NCBI RefSeq assembly: GCF_030548175.1
Contig: NZ_JAUORX010000005.1
Coordinates: 124,001-188,000, forward strand
DNA length: 64,000 bases
Reading direction: 5' to 3'
Source of the DNA: Cognatishimia sp. 1_MG-2023
GTDB lineage: Bacteria; Pseudomonadota; Alphaproteobacteria; Rhodobacterales; Rhodobacteraceae
Shown here: piece by piece, positions 18,050 to 27,246 of the stretch
Position numbering within the stretch: position 1 is the first letter of the stretch
Layout of the letters: every line of letters starts with the position of its first letter
Translations under genes and position numbers: made by a program
The notes under the pieces: generated by a model
The model's database searches: none
Told to the model about the DNA's origin: nothing
Seen by the model: only the letters and a program-made list of their open reading frames with translations

Positions 18050-18202
18050 ATTTCATCCCTCAGACCCCATAGTCTCATCTAAGGGGCGTTTCTGGCAAGG
18101 AAATTTTCTTTCAGAAACAATTGGATGGCGTTTTGGGGCTTTGTTTTACGTGAGGAAACAGTCGAAAGTTAACCAATTGTTAGGGCGAATCTGCTGCCAA
18201 AT

Positions 18203-18949
18203 TTAGCGCACGGCGGCGATAGGGCCTTCGGCGCGTCCATGAATAAATTGATCCAAAAATGGATCGCCGCTCGCGTCCATATCAGACACCGCGCCTGTCC
18301 ACTTTATGACCCCGTCGTGTAGCATCGCAACCTTATCGGCTATGGCCCGTACGCTTGTCATATCATGGGTAATTGTCATCGCCGTCGCGCCCATCTCAAC
18401 AACAATTTCTCGGATCAAGTCATTGATAACGCCAGACATAATTGGGTCTAGGCCCGTCGTTGGCTCATCGAAAAAGATAATTTCAGGCTCTGCTGCAATG
18501 GCACGGGCTAGGCCGACACGTTTTTGCATACCGCCAGATAACTCAGAGGGGAAAAGGTCAGCCACATCCGGTGTCAGCCCGACCCGGCGCAATTTCTCTA
18601 TGGCGATGTCCCGGGCTTCGGATTTCGGGCGCTTTAACGAACCACGCAGCAATCGAAAAGCAACGTTTTGCCAGACAGTCAGACTGTCAAATAAGGCACC
18701 ACCCTGAAAAAGCATCCCAAAACGTGCTAAAAATGCATCTCGGTCAGCTTTTGTGACGTCTTGATCGGCCACAAGAATCTGCCCTTGATCAGGCGCGACA
18801 AGGCCAAGAACTGACTTAAGCATCACGGATTTACCGGTGCCCGAGCCACCGATAATGACCATGCTTTCACCCTTAGGAATTTCTAGGTTAATACCTCGAA
18901 GGACCTGTTTAGGACCAAAGCTTTTGTGGACGTCTTTAAGTGTGATCAT
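18203..18949 (-). CDS. ABC transporter ATP-binding protein, MlaF/Ttg2A type
   Basis: A 248-residue ATPase. Walker A is GGSGTGKSVML (residues 34-44), the signature motif is LSGGMQKRVGLARA, and Walker B is EIIFFDEPTTGLDP. The closeness to MlaF shows in the GTGKSV loop and the GMQKR signature. MlaFEDB-type transporters move phospholipids between the inner and outer membranes. Its ATG overlaps the stop of the permease gene by 4 bp, so the two form one transporter. No mlaD or mlaC is in this cluster. Confidence 0.88.
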   Translation of the reverse strand: MITLKDVHKSFGPKQVLRGINLEIPKGESMVIIGGSGTGKSVMLKSVLGLVAPDQGQILVADQDVTKADRDAFLARFGMLFQGGALFDSLTVWQNVAFRLLRGSLKRPKSEARDIAIEKLRRVGLTPDVADLFPSELSGGMQKRVGLARAIAAEPEIIFFDEPTTGLDPIMSGVINDLIREIVVEMGATAMTITHDMTSVRAIADKVAMLHDGVIKWTGAVSDMDASGDPFLDQFIHGRAEGPIAAVR

Positions 18950-19728
18950 GATGAGAAAAACACCGATGTCAGAAGGAAATTCGCCGCAAGGATCAACACC
19001 GCTGCAGCTTGGACCGAAGATTTCGTCGCCTGTCCGACACCTTGCGCGCCACGGCCCGATTGCATGCCAAAGTAGCAGCCCATCGTCGCGGCAATGCCCC
19101 CAAAGGCGCAGCCCTTGATGAGCGAGCTTACAATGTCAGACACTTCAAGGAAATCGACTGTATTCTTGATGTAGCTTGCAGGGTTGAACCCAAGCTGCTG
19201 CGTCCCAACGATAAACCCGCCAAAAATACCAATAATATCACCAATGCCGACGAGGATAGGCACAACAATCAATGCAGCTAATACACGTGGTGCAGTCAAG
19301 TATTTCATTGGATGCGTTGACAAGGTGACAAGCGCGTCAATTTGTTCGGTCACTTTCATTGTGGCAATTTCAGCCGCGATAGACGACGTGACACGGGCCG
19401 CAATCATCAGGCCAACCAACACAGGCCCCAACTCGCGCACCATACCGATGGCTACAATCTGAGGCACAACCGCTTCGGCGCTAAACCGTGCGCCACCCGC
19501 AAAAATCTGCAATGCCAACGCGCCGCCGGTAAAGAAGGCGGTTAAGCCAACCACGGGTAGTGACAGCCAGCCAATTTGCATCAGTGCGGTAAAGAATTCA
19601 CGCCAGTAAAAGGGCGGGCGGAACATGTGGCTGATGCCTTCTAGGGCGAAAATGCACACGCGCCCTGTCATCGCAAACAATGCCAATGTTGCGCGTCCAA
19701 GATGTGCGAGTGGCGTCAAAAGGATCAT
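18946..19728 (-). CDS. ABC transporter permease, MlaE family
   Basis: A 260-residue permease with about five or six membrane helices. The MlaE hallmark appears as [19 protein letters not shown] followed by [18 protein letters not shown]. MlaE dimers form the inner-membrane core of phospholipid transporters. It overlaps alr upstream and the ATPase gene downstream by 4 bp each, so alr, permease and ATPase appear to be one translationally coupled unit. Confidence 0.9.
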   Translation of the reverse strand: MILLTPLAHLGRATLALFAMTGRVCIFALEGISHMFRPPFYWREFFTALMQIGWLSLPVVGLTAFFTGGALALQIFAGGARFSAEAVVPQIVAIGMVRELGPVLVGLMIAARVTSSIAAEIATMKVTEQIDALVTLSTHPMKYLTAPRVLAALIVVPILVGIGDIIGIFGGFIVGTQQLGFNPASYIKNTVDFLEVSDIVSSLIKGCAFGGIAATMGCYFGMQSGRGAQGVGQATKSSVQAAAVLILAANFLLTSVFFSS

Positions 19729-20759
19729 GAAATATAGCGCCTGTTGTAACGGTTGCCTAACGACGTCAAAATTTCATAGCCGATGGTGCCTGCAGCGTCC
19801 GCTAAAACATCCACAGTTTGATCTGCTGTTAAAATACCTAGTTCGCGCGGATCTTCGCCTAGGTCGGTGATGTCGACACCGATCATGTCCATCGAAATGC
19901 GTCCAATCACAGGGCAGGCGGTGCTGCCGTGGTAGACCTGCATATCGCTCCCCATTGCGCGCAACAAACCATCGGCATAGCCAGCGGCGATTGTTGCAAC
20001 ACGCGTCGGTCGTTGCGCTGTCCAAGTATTTGAATACCCAACGGTTTCGCCGACTTCTAGATCACGGCATTGAATGACAGGGATCGCGACTTGGGCAACT
20101 GGTTCTGCATCGGCGAATGGAAAACCACCATAAAGCCCAACACCGGGCCGCGTGACATCGAAGTGATAATCCGGCCCAAGTAATATGCCACCAGTCGCGG
20201 CCAAGCTTCTTGGCGCATCAAGACCTGCGGTTACCTCCTTGAACACTTTGAGTTGCTGCGCGTTCATCGGATGATCTGGTTCGTCGGCACAGGCCAAATG
20301 TGACATCACAAGGCTTGGTTTCTGTTTCTCCGCGACATCGCGCAAAGCAGCCCATTCCGCCGGTTCCATTCCAAGACGGTTCATACCGGTGTCAATTTGG
20401 ATACCAAAATCATGCCCCGGCAGGCTTTCTACATGACGCAGCAATTGATCAATTGAGTTGATCATCGGCGTCAATTGCAGATCATGGATCATGTCTGTAT
20501 CGCCAGACATGTGCCCAGAGAAAATGTTGATTTCTGGTCCGGGTCCAAGTGCGGCGCGTAAGTCAGCACCTTCTTCGGTTGCCGCGACAAAAAACTTGCG
20601 TACGCCAGCGTTTGCTAGGCTTCGCCCGACGCGCTGGACACCTAAACCGTACCCGTCTGCCTTTACGACAGCGGCGGTTTCAGACGATGATTTTGCATCT
20701 AGCGCTTTCCAGTTTCGGACAAGCGCTGCGAGGTCAATTGAGAGTGTTGCAGTAGCCAT
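19725..20759 (-). CDS. alr: alanine racemase
   Basis: A 344-residue fold-type III PLP enzyme that makes D-alanine for peptidoglycan. The PLP lysine lies in [12 protein letters not shown] (K34) and the catalytic Tyr in GYSNTW; the C-terminal active-site stretch is [18 protein letters not shown]. The length is a little short for the family (usually 350-375) but no motif is missing. It is the first gene of an operon with Mla-type lipid transporter genes, linking cell-wall and outer-membrane supply. Confidence 0.94.
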   Translation of the reverse strand: MATATLSIDLAALVRNWKALDAKSSSETAAVVKADGYGLGVQRVGRSLANAGVRKFFVAATEEGADLRAALGPGPEINIFSGHMSGDTDMIHDLQLTPMINSIDQLLRHVESLPGHDFGIQIDTGMNRLGMEPAEWAALRDVAEKQKPSLVMSHLACADEPDHPMNAQQLKVFKEVTAGLDAPRSLAATGGILLGPDYHFDVTRPGVGLYGGFPFADAEPVAQVAIPVIQCRDLEVGETVGYSNTWTAQRPTRVATIAAGYADGLLRAMGSDMQVYHGSTACPVIGRISMDMIGVDITDLGEDPRELGILTADQTVDVLADAAGTIGYEILTSLGNRYNRRYIS

Positions 20760-20907
20760 GGGCGTTAGTTGAAGCTACGCGCCGGTCAGGTCAAGTGATT
20801 TTGTCATGTTTGAAAAGAGGTGCGGTTATCGCCACACTTTGCTCTGTGCGAAAAGCTATGTGAGCGCACGGATTTGGTAGGGCGTAACATCACGCCAAAA
20901 GGGGCGT

Positions 20908-21870
20908 CTATGTCTCTAAATCCGCAACAGCGGCCTCAATTGCGGCTGTCGCTAGTTGCGATCGCAATGATACGTCTTCCTTATCTGGGATCGGATAGGC
21001 ATCATCTGCCGATAGATCAGACAGGTCAAAAAGGGCAGGTAGCTCTGGGCAGTAAGTAGCGCGTAGCTCTTCGTTTCTGGAGGCATTTGCTTGCATGATA
21101 CGGCGACGTGTTTCTAAATCTAGGCAATCAGACGTACGAATAGCCCCCTCGGGCCTGTTGCGCAGAATATGGCGGATGACTTCGCGCGTGTTAATTTCAG
21201 GATTACGTCGCTTTAGTGCACCCAGTTGTTCTGACACTTCCTTTGACAGTGTCCCATTGGCGCTTGGGTAGCTGTAATTTGCCGCTAAATCCGCTGGAAT
21301 ACCTGAGTGTTGCGCAAAGTCTTGCAGCACATCACCGCCTGGGAAAAGGGCCCGTTCAAAAGGTCGCACAATTAAGTTCCGCGAACCGAAAGTTGCCCCA
21401 AAATGAGATAGGATTTGCCCATAGTCTAAATGGGTCAAACCGGCTGCGTATTCTTCTGGGGTACCTTGATAACGTCCATTCTTAACGCGCTGCTTGTACA
21501 TGGCCTCTGCGTATTTGTCCTGGCGGCGCAGATATACGATCACTTTGCTTTTGATCCGCAAGGCTGCTGGCAGGTGTTTGGCAAAAAAACGTGCGATGTC
21601 AGGTCGGAAAAACATCTCTGACGAAATGAAGCATGTCTTGTCTCTGTTTTGCGAAAGTTCAGCTAAAATGTCTTCGCCGACTGCCTCGCCATGACCTTTG
21701 CGGATCGATGGGATGACCGAGTTATGCGCTATATTCGTTCGACCAGCCTGCACATAATGCAGACCAGCCTCGGCAAGAGGCTCTGTTTGCGTTTTCAGAA
21801 AACCCTGCAACGTTGTCGTGCCCGTCTTTTGCGAGCCAATGTGCAGAATTAACCGAGGGCGGTCCGTCAT
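20908..21870 (-). CDS. sulfotransferase family protein
   Basis: A 320-residue protein with a PAPS-binding 5'-phosphosulfate loop near the N-terminus (LHIGSQKTGTTTLQGFL). The 3'-phosphate part is probably at VIVYLRRQDKYAEAMYKQ (about residue 110). Members transfer sulfate from PAPS to sugars, lipids or other acceptors; the acceptor is unknown. The ATG at 21870 overlaps the dnaB stop as ATGA, so it is translationally coupled to the replicative helicase gene, an unexpected pairing. Roseobacters often carry many sulfotransferases in accessory DNA. Confidence 0.8.
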   Translation of the reverse strand: MTDRPRLILHIGSQKTGTTTLQGFLKTQTEPLAEAGLHYVQAGRTNIAHNSVIPSIRKGHGEAVGEDILAELSQNRDKTCFISSEMFFRPDIARFFAKHLPAALRIKSKVIVYLRRQDKYAEAMYKQRVKNGRYQGTPEEYAAGLTHLDYGQILSHFGATFGSRNLIVRPFERALFPGGDVLQDFAQHSGIPADLAANYSYPSANGTLSKEVSEQLGALKRRNPEINTREVIRHILRNRPEGAIRTSDCLDLETRRRIMQANASRNEELRATYCPELPALFDLSDLSADDAYPIPDKEDVSLRSQLATAAIEAAVADLET

Positions 21871-23363
21871 TCGTAACCTTGATCTTGCTGCCAAGGCTTC
21901 ACAAGGTTGCCAAAGCGCGTGAATTGAGCTTCGAACGATAGGTCCACAGTCCCAATTGGCCCGTGACGCTGCTTACCAATAATAACTTCGGCGCGCGCGT
22001 GTAAACGTTCCATCTCTTCTTGCCATGCGGCCATGCGCTCTAGGTCATGTTCGCCGGGTTTTTCCCGTTCTTTGTAATATTCTTCTCGGAATACGAACAT
22101 TACCACATCGGCATCCTGCTCGATGGAACCGGATTCACGAAGGTCTGACAGTTGTGGGCGTTTATCATCGCGACTTTCGACCGTACGCGACAGCTGGGAG
22201 AGCGCGATCACTGGGATGTTCAGCTCTTTCGCGATTGCCTTCATACCCATTGAGATTTCGCCAATCTCTTGGACACGGTTTTCGGCGGTACCACGGCAAA
22301 GCTGCAAGTAGTCGATGATCAAGACATCCAGACCATGCGTCCGCTTAAGGCGTCGCGCACGTGCCGCAAGCTGTGCTATCGGCAGGGCAGGCGTGTCATC
22401 AATATAAAGCGGGCAGGCCTCTAAAGCTTTGGCGGCGTCAACAAAGCGGCGGAATTCTTGTTCGGTCATATCGCCGCGACGAATTTGCTGCGATGGTACT
22501 TCCGACGCTTCAGACAAAATACGCGCTGCCAGCTGTTCGGAGCTCATTTCCAAAGAATAGAACCCAACAATGCCGCCTTCGACGGCACCTTCTGTGCCAT
22601 CTGGACGGATGCCTTTTTTATAGGCTTTGGCCACGTTAAACGCGATGTTTGTTGCCAACGAGGTTTTCCCCATCGACGGACGACCCGCTAGGATCAAAAG
22701 GTCAGAAGGGTGCAAACCGCCAAGTTTCGAATCCAAATCAACTAGCCCAGTCGAAACACCGGCCAAGCCACCATCCCTCTGATACGCTGCGTTCGCCGTT
22801 TGAACCGCTTCGGTCACAGCCTTAAGGAAGGAAACAAATCCGCTGTCGGTCTTGCCTTGCTCGGAAAGCTTATAAAGCGCTTGTTCCGCTTGAACGATTT
22901 GCTCGCGCGGTTCTTCGGTGACGTCCATCTTTGTGGCACGGTCAGCGATGGTTTGACCAAGCCCGATCAATTCACGGCGGATCGCCATGTCGTAGATCAT
23001 CTGCGCATAGTCTTTTGCCGCATAGGCAGAAATAGCCGCGCCGGCGAGACGTGCCAGATAGGCAGGGCCACCAAGTTCCTTCAGGCCATCGTCATCTTCT
23101 AAGAAAGCTTTCAGTGTAACGGGCGAGGCTAGGTTGTTTTTAGCAATCCGCGCGGCCGCGACTTCGTAGATGCGGGCGTGAACCGGATCGTAAAAATGCG
23201 AAGAGTTGATGACCGACGCAACACGGTCAAAGATGTCGTTGTTGGTCAGGATCGCACCCAGAAGCTGTTGTTCAGCCTCGATGGAATGCGGCATGATATC
23301 GCCGTCTTGTTCTGCTGCCTGGGCCTCGAGGGCACCCGGATTTATTGTTGTAAGCTCGTTCAT
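21867..23363 (-). CDS. dnaB: replicative DNA helicase DnaB
   Basis: A 498-residue hexameric helicase. The N-terminal DnaB domain starts PHSIEAEQQLLGAIL. The RecA-like C-terminal domain has Walker A GRPSMGKTSLA (near residue 225), Walker B LDVLIIDYLQL, and SQLSRTVE/RESGSIEQDADVVMFVFRE. It unwinds DNA ahead of the fork. The ATG at 23363 (MNELTT) follows GGGGGAG, which is better than an ATG 18 bp upstream. DnaA-box-like sites lie in the upstream gap. Confidence 0.97.
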   Translation of the reverse strand: MNELTTINPGALEAQAAEQDGDIMPHSIEAEQQLLGAILTNNDIFDRVASVINSSHFYDPVHARIYEVAAARIAKNNLASPVTLKAFLEDDDGLKELGGPAYLARLAGAAISAYAAKDYAQMIYDMAIRRELIGLGQTIADRATKMDVTEEPREQIVQAEQALYKLSEQGKTDSGFVSFLKAVTEAVQTANAAYQRDGGLAGVSTGLVDLDSKLGGLHPSDLLILAGRPSMGKTSLATNIAFNVAKAYKKGIRPDGTEGAVEGGIVGFYSLEMSSEQLAARILSEASEVPSQQIRRGDMTEQEFRRFVDAAKALEACPLYIDDTPALPIAQLAARARRLKRTHGLDVLIIDYLQLCRGTAENRVQEIGEISMGMKAIAKELNIPVIALSQLSRTVESRDDKRPQLSDLRESGSIEQDADVVMFVFREEYYKEREKPGEHDLERMAAWQEEMERLHARAEVIIGKQRHGPIGTVDLSFEAQFTRFGNLVKPWQQDQGYE

Positions 23364-23486
23364 ACTGCTCCCCCGGTACATTCGCGGGTCTTGTTTTTAT
23401 CCGCGTGCCCCCACCAGAACAGGTTCTAGCGAATTTTTGGCCGTGGGAATATCGGGAAAGGTTGGTTGATAACCCTTGGATAACCC

Positions 23487-23628
23487 TGTGGACAAAAATC
23501 GACTCTGGTAGAGCGTTTTTACGCGGCGCCTAGATATAGTGGCACAAACGGCGCTAATCGCCAAATGTGTAATGCGAGACCCCGCCCGAATCACATATCC
23601 GGGCGGTTTTATTCACAGGCTGTCCACA
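23487..23628. promoter_or_regulatory. three DnaA-box-like 9-mers upstream of dnaB
   Basis: TTATTCACA at 23609-23617 matches the TTATNCACA consensus exactly. TTGTCCACA (complement of 23487-23495) and CTGTCCACA (23620-23628) each differ from TTATCCACA at one or two positions. The spacing is irregular and the region is not AT-rich, so control of dnaB by DnaA is more likely than an origin. Confidence 0.4.
23582..23610 (+). terminator. terminator-like hairpin directed along the plus strand
   Basis: The stem CCGCCCG/CGGGCGG (23582-23588, 23600-23606) with an 11-nt loop is followed by TTTT on the plus strand. Both flanking genes are on the minus strand, so either it ends an unseen plus-strand transcript or it is just the pyrE end hairpin without a T-run on its own side. 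Confidence 0.45.
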
Positions 23629-23631
23629 GGG

Positions 23632-24312
23632 TTAGTCGCGTTTGTTGGCTTCTTGCCAAGCGCGTGGGTCTTTCAAGAATGTCTCTACTTCGCTTAACGT
23701 CGCCTCATCAAAGGCATTTTGCGCACGGGCTTCAGCCAAGACATCCCACCATGTGCAAAGGTAATGCAGTTCAACACCGTGGTCGCCCAGCGTCTTTTTC
23801 GTTTCTGGGAAGATGTCGTAGTAGAAAATCACAGCGGTATGGCCACAGGTCGCTCCGGTTTCACGGATTGCGTCCACGAACGACAGTTTTGAGCCACCGT
23901 CTGTTGTTAGGTCTTCAACCAGCAATACACGTTCGCCTTCGCTCATCGCGCCTTCGATACGTGCATTACGGCCATAGCCTTTTGGCTTTTTGCGCACGTA
24001 TGTCATTGGCAGCGCCATACGTTCGGCGACAAGTGCTGCAAAAGGAATGCCTGCGGTTTCGCCACCCGCAATGTTGTCAAACGCCTCAAAACCCGCGTTG
24101 CGCATTGTGGTGACTGTTAGGAAATCCATCAATGTGCTGCGAATACGTGGATATGAGATCAACTTGCGGCAATCAATGTAGCTTGGGCTCGGAAGGCCTG
24201 ATGCCAAGATATAGGGCTCTAGCGTGTTGAAGTTAACGGCCTTGATTTCCAAAAGCATGCGCGCTGTCAGGCGGGCGATTTCTTCGCGGCTTGGGTAGCT
24301 GGTTGGGATCAT
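23632..24312 (-). CDS. pyrE: orotate phosphoribosyltransferase
   Basis: A 226-residue PRTase of pyrimidine synthesis that makes OMP from orotate and PRPP. The PRPP-binding motif is [14 protein letters not shown] (near residue 130). [18 protein letters not shown] and [11 protein letters not shown] are typical of the alphaproteobacterial type. It lies next to pyrC on the same strand, with a 78-bp gap that holds a GC-rich palindromic element. Confidence 0.95.
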   Translation of the reverse strand: MIPTSYPSREEIARLTARMLLEIKAVNFNTLEPYILASGLPSPSYIDCRKLISYPRIRSTLMDFLTVTTMRNAGFEAFDNIAGGETAGIPFAALVAERMALPMTYVRKKPKGYGRNARIEGAMSEGERVLLVEDLTTDGGSKLSFVDAIRETGATCGHTAVIFYYDIFPETKKTLGDHGVELHYLCTWWDVLAEARAQNAFDEATLSEVETFLKDPRAWQEANKRD

Positions 24313-24350
24313 GGCGTTTATCCTTTGGCGGTGTCGTTGGCAGCAGCGGA

Positions 24351-24387
24351 GGGAGCCTCCGGCGGGAGTATTTATAGAAAGATGAAG
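24351..24387. repeat. intergenic GC-rich element of Rhodobacteraceae type
   Basis: The sequence has a small inverted repeat (GGAGCCTCC) followed by GGCGGGAGTATTT and AGATGAAG. I recall very similar stretches between genes of many Rhodobacteraceae, often just after stops. Only one copy is in this window. Here it lies between pyrC and pyrE. Confidence 0.45.
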
Positions 24388-24390
24388 GGG

Positions 24391-25431
24391 TTAGGTTGCG
24401 GTCCAAAAAACCGGAAAACCGGGATCAAAAACGGTTACGGGGCCGTCTTGGGATTCGATTTTTTCTGGGAACTGGGTCGCTGTACTAGATTTAGTAAGTG
24501 TCAGCGTATCGCTGTTAACGGGCAAGCCGTAAAACGCTGGTCCGTTCTTTGATGCGAAGCCTTCGAGGTTTTGCAGCGCGTTTTCTTCTTCGAACACATG
24601 CGCCAGCAGAGACATCGTGTTGGTCGCGGTAAAGCAACCCGCACAGCCGCAGCTGTTTTCTTTCAGCGGGTCGGTATGCGGGGCAGAGTCTGTACCCAAG
24701 AAGTACCGCGCATCGCCAGATGTCGCCGCTGCACGCAGTGCAAGGCGGTGCTCTTCGCGTTTGGCGACAGGCAAGCAGTAGTAATGCGGTTTGATCCCGC
24801 CCACGAGGATGTGGTTGCGGTTGATGATCAAGTGGTGGGTTGTGATCGTGGCACCAAGATCTTTGTCGTTGGCTTTGACATAGTCCACGCCGTTGGATGT
24901 TGTGATGTGCTCCATCACAACCTTTAGGCCGGGTGTTGCTTGGCGGATTGGGTCAAGAACGCGATCAATAAACACCGCTTCACGGTCGAAAATATCAATC
25001 TCTGCGTCTGTGACTTCGCCATGCACACAAAGCGGCAGACCGATCTCTGCCATTTTCTCAAGCACCGGGCGGACGTTGTCAAAGTTCTGTACGCCGGAAG
25101 CCGAGTTGGTGGTCGCGCCGGCTGGATAAAGCTTTACCGCTTTGACTAAACCGCTGGCATGGGCTGCGGCGACATCTTCTGGATCTGTGTTTTCGGTAAG
25201 ATACAGAACCATCAGCGGGTCAAATTGCATACCCTCGGGCAGGGCGGCCAAAATACGCTCTCGATATGCAGCAGCTTGGTCACCGGTCACAACCGGTGGG
25301 ACCAAGTTGGGCATGATAATACCACGCGCAAAATGTCGAGCAGTTTCAGGCAGCACAGCTTGCATCATCGCGCCGTCGCGCAGGTGCAGGTGCCAGTCGT
25401 CAGGGCGGGCAATTGTGAGGCTTTGGGTCAT
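24391..25431 (-). CDS. pyrC: dihydroorotase
   Basis: A 346-residue class II (PyrC-type) dihydroorotase. It catalyses the reversible cyclisation of carbamoyl-aspartate to dihydroorotate. The metal-binding [10 protein letters not shown] (residues 11-20) opens the barrel. VKLYPAG carries the carboxylated Lys, and [17 protein letters not shown] and FLGTDSAPH give the remaining ligands. It is upstream of pyrE in the same orientation. I see no clear Shine-Dalgarno before the ATG. Confidence 0.96.
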   Translation of the reverse strand: MTQSLTIARPDDWHLHLRDGAMMQAVLPETARHFARGIIMPNLVPPVVTGDQAAAYRERILAALPEGMQFDPLMVLYLTENTDPEDVAAAHASGLVKAVKLYPAGATTNSASGVQNFDNVRPVLEKMAEIGLPLCVHGEVTDAEIDIFDREAVFIDRVLDPIRQATPGLKVVMEHITTSNGVDYVKANDKDLGATITTHHLIINRNHILVGGIKPHYYCLPVAKREEHRLALRAAATSGDARYFLGTDSAPHTDPLKENSCGCAGCFTATNTMSLLAHVFEEENALQNLEGFASKNGPAFYGLPVNSDTLTLTKSSTATQFPEKIESQDGPVTVFDPGFPVFWTAT

Positions 25432-25502
25432 GCATGCCGATTACACAAGATAGGCGATGCGATCCAGAGGGATTCAATATGTTCTTGTAAATAAGCTGCG
25501 GT

Positions 25503-25534
25503 TTCAGCGAGCCGAGACGTGCCGGCTCGCTGAA
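25503..25534. other. 12-bp perfect stem-loop after DUF1761 gene
   Basis: The arms TTCAGCGAGCCG/CGGCTCGCTGAA enclose an 8-nt loop. No T-run follows, so it is a strong hairpin but not a standard terminator. It lies just downstream of the DUF1761 gene and before pyrC. Confidence 0.6.
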
Positions 25535-25541
25535 TGTAAGC

Positions 25542-25931
25542 TTAGAAAACGCCTTGGCACACAATCATGATGGCGCCCGCGAATACGACAAACCCACCGT
25601 CGATCATGATGGCGGCTGTTGATTTTTGACTAAACGCATCTTGCGCCATGACCAAAGTTGCCCCTGCAAGGATCGCAACAATTGCTGTCGTCAGTGCGTG
25701 GGTTTGCGCCGTCATTCCGACGACTAAGGCCAATACAAACAAAGCTATAAGCTGCAGGATCATAGCCATCCAGGGCATCGTTTCCGGCGGTTCCGGGCTG
25801 ATCCTAGAGCCCAAAGCCCAAGTTTTTCCAAGCATTTTAGGGCTGTAATACAGCCAACCGAACAGGAAAGCGGCGATTGTGCCGACAATAACAGCCGTCC
25901 AATTCAATGGGTCCGTGGTCATCGTTTCCAT
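25542..25931 (-). CDS. DUF1761 membrane protein
   Basis: A 129-residue protein with four predicted membrane helices. The family mark is FLFGWLYYSPKMLGKTWA (near residue 22); the last helix ends in ...VFAGAIMIVCQGVF. DUF1761 proteins are small membrane proteins of unknown function and often accompany SRPBCC/ArsR pairs, as here. The start ATG follows GGAACGAG. It lies 14 bp downstream of the SRPBCC gene, probably in one operon. Confidence 0.82.
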   Translation of the reverse strand: METMTTDPLNWTAVIVGTIAAFLFGWLYYSPKMLGKTWALGSRISPEPPETMPWMAMILQLIALFVLALVVGMTAQTHALTTAIVAILAGATLVMAQDAFSQKSTAAIMIDGGFVVFAGAIMIVCQGVF

Positions 25932-25945
25932 TTCTCGTTCCTTTT

Positions 25946-26383
25946 TTATCCGACAGCTTCAGAAAGGGCTTCCAAGATGTTTTTCCATCCGCCCAAGTGG
26001 TTGTCGCGCTTTTCTTCGTCGTAGAATGTGACGTGGGTTAGGGTGATATGGGTGCCGTCCCCTTCGGGGCGCAGATCTAATGTGACTTCGCTGTCAGCCG
26101 GTGAGAATGCGCTTTCCCACGTAAAAACAATCTGGCTGTGGCGCGCGATTTTTTTGTATATGCCTTGGTGTTGAATATCTTGATCACCTGCACGCATGAT
26201 AATTTCAAATTGACCGCCTTCGCGGGCATCTGACTTGGCGCTTGGTACCGTCATATCGGGACCGGGGCGCATAAAACGAGCAAGCATCTCTGGGTCGAGC
26301 CAAGCATTAAACACTTTCTCAACAGGGGCGGCGATTACGCGGTCCGTGGACAGGCGTAGGTCTGAGCGGGTTTCAGTCGTCAT
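25946..26383 (-). CDS. SRPBCC (AHSA1-like) domain protein
   Basis: A 145-residue START/Bet v1-like protein of the AHSA1 group (Aha1 C-terminal type). It shows RVIAAPVEKVFNAWLDPEMLARFM near the N-terminus and a C-terminal HLGGWKNILEAL. The fold makes a cavity for a hydrophobic ligand; what it binds here is unknown. ATG 26383 follows AAGGAG; it overlaps the ArsR gene by 11 bp. ArsR-SRPBCC pairs are common and usually self-regulated. Confidence 0.85.
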   Translation of the reverse strand: MTTETRSDLRLSTDRVIAAPVEKVFNAWLDPEMLARFMRPGPDMTVPSAKSDAREGGQFEIIMRAGDQDIQHQGIYKKIARHSQIVFTWESAFSPADSEVTLDLRPEGDGTHITLTHVTFYDEEKRDNHLGGWKNILEALSEAVG

Positions 26384-26735
26384 TGGCAGTCTCCTTTGTG
26401 AGTATCTCATCCAGCGCTTCAAGGCGCATGGCCCAGATGGACCGCAACTCTGAAAACCAAAGGTCGATCAAACGTAGGGGCTCGATCTGCACTTCGATAA
26501 TATGCTCGCGCCACTCTGTGCGACGCAGAACAAGACCCGCCCGTTCCAACACTTTGATGTGTTTGGAAACGGAGTTGAGGCTCATATCAAAGTGCTGTGC
26601 CAGCGCAGTCACGCGAGATGGTCCGTGCTGAGCGAGCAGCGTCAGCAGGGCCCGGCGTGTAGGATCACTGGCGGCCTTTAGTATGTCGTTGAGTTGGATG
26701 TCATCTTTTAATTCAACCATATGGGTGAATAACAT
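26373..26735 (-). CDS. ArsR-family transcriptional regulator
   Basis: A 120-residue winged-helix protein: AASDPTRRALLTLLAQHGPSR, then ALAQHFDMSLNSVSKHIKVLE (recognition helix) and GLVLRRTEWREHIIEV (wing). There are no metal-binding cysteines, so it is not an arsenic sensor in the strict sense. The start at 26735 has GAAGG upstream, but a second ATG at 26720 is centred on a near-perfect palindrome and could be used from a leaderless message. It heads the ArsR-SRPBCC-DUF1761 operon. Confidence 0.85.
   Translation of the reverse strand: MLFTHMVELKDDIQLNDILKAASDPTRRALLTLLAQHGPSRVTALAQHFDMSLNSVSKHIKVLERAGLVLRRTEWREHIIEVQIEPLRLIDLWFSELRSIWAMRLEALDEILTKETANDD
26711..26730. promoter_or_regulatory. 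20-bp palindrome, ArsR operator candidate
   Basis: ATTCAACCAT and ATGGGTGAAT form an inverted repeat with 9 of 10 paired bases. It covers the second possible start codon (26720) of the ArsR gene. Autorepression by direct overlap of the start region is the simplest reading. Confidence 0.55.
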
Positions 26736-26828
26736 TGCGCGCGCCTTCAGTCAACCGGTTGGGTTAATGAGGTGAAAAATCTCGCTTAAGGCAATGAAAT
26801 GAATTACACTCTACCTAGAGGTGATTTG

Positions 26829-27221
26829 ATGGTTGAGGAAATTTGGAGAAGTTTTCGAAGGCTTCCTGTTTGGGTTCAACTTTGGATGAGTTGTTGGCTG
26901 GTGCCAGTGAACATTATTCCGCTGTTCTTTTTTGGGCAGGGAATGAGTTCACACTGGATCGCAGCCCTAGCCCTCGCAGGACTGTTGCCTAATCTAGGGA
27001 TTCTGCTGCGTGATCGGGGCTTTAGCAGCCTAATGGCGTTGCCTCATTTGATATTTTGGACACCGCTTGTGTTTCTGATTTGCCTTACGTTGCTTGAGAA
27101 TGGGGCAGACGGTACATATCAGTTGATGCTGATTGTGCTGCTGGTGACCAACTTTATCTCGCTTGTGTTTGATCTGCGCGATTGGGTGGCCTGGTGTGCT
27201 GGGGACCGCGACGTTGCTTAG
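26829..27221 (+). CDS. small membrane protein, unknown
   Basis: A 130-residue protein with about four hydrophobic helices, rich in Leu and Trp. I do not recognise its family. ATG 26829 (MVEEIWRSF) follows GAGGTG at 5 bp; an ATG 30 bp upstream has a weaker AAGG. It stands alone on the plus strand between the ArsR operon and infC. The infC terminator lies just after its stop. Confidence 0.6.
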   Translation: MVEEIWRSFRRLPVWVQLWMSCWLVPVNIIPLFFFGQGMSSHWIAALALAGLLPNLGILLRDRGFSSLMALPHLIFWTPLVFLICLTLLENGADGTYQLMLIVLLVTNFISLVFDLRDWVAWCAGDRDVA

Positions 27222-27246
27222 ATAGAACGTTGCTTAGGTAGAAACG

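Noticed and set aside
23487-23628. Chromosomal replication origin
   Set aside because: Only three irregular DnaA-like boxes, no AT-rich unwinding region and no dnaA, dnaN or hemE neighbours.
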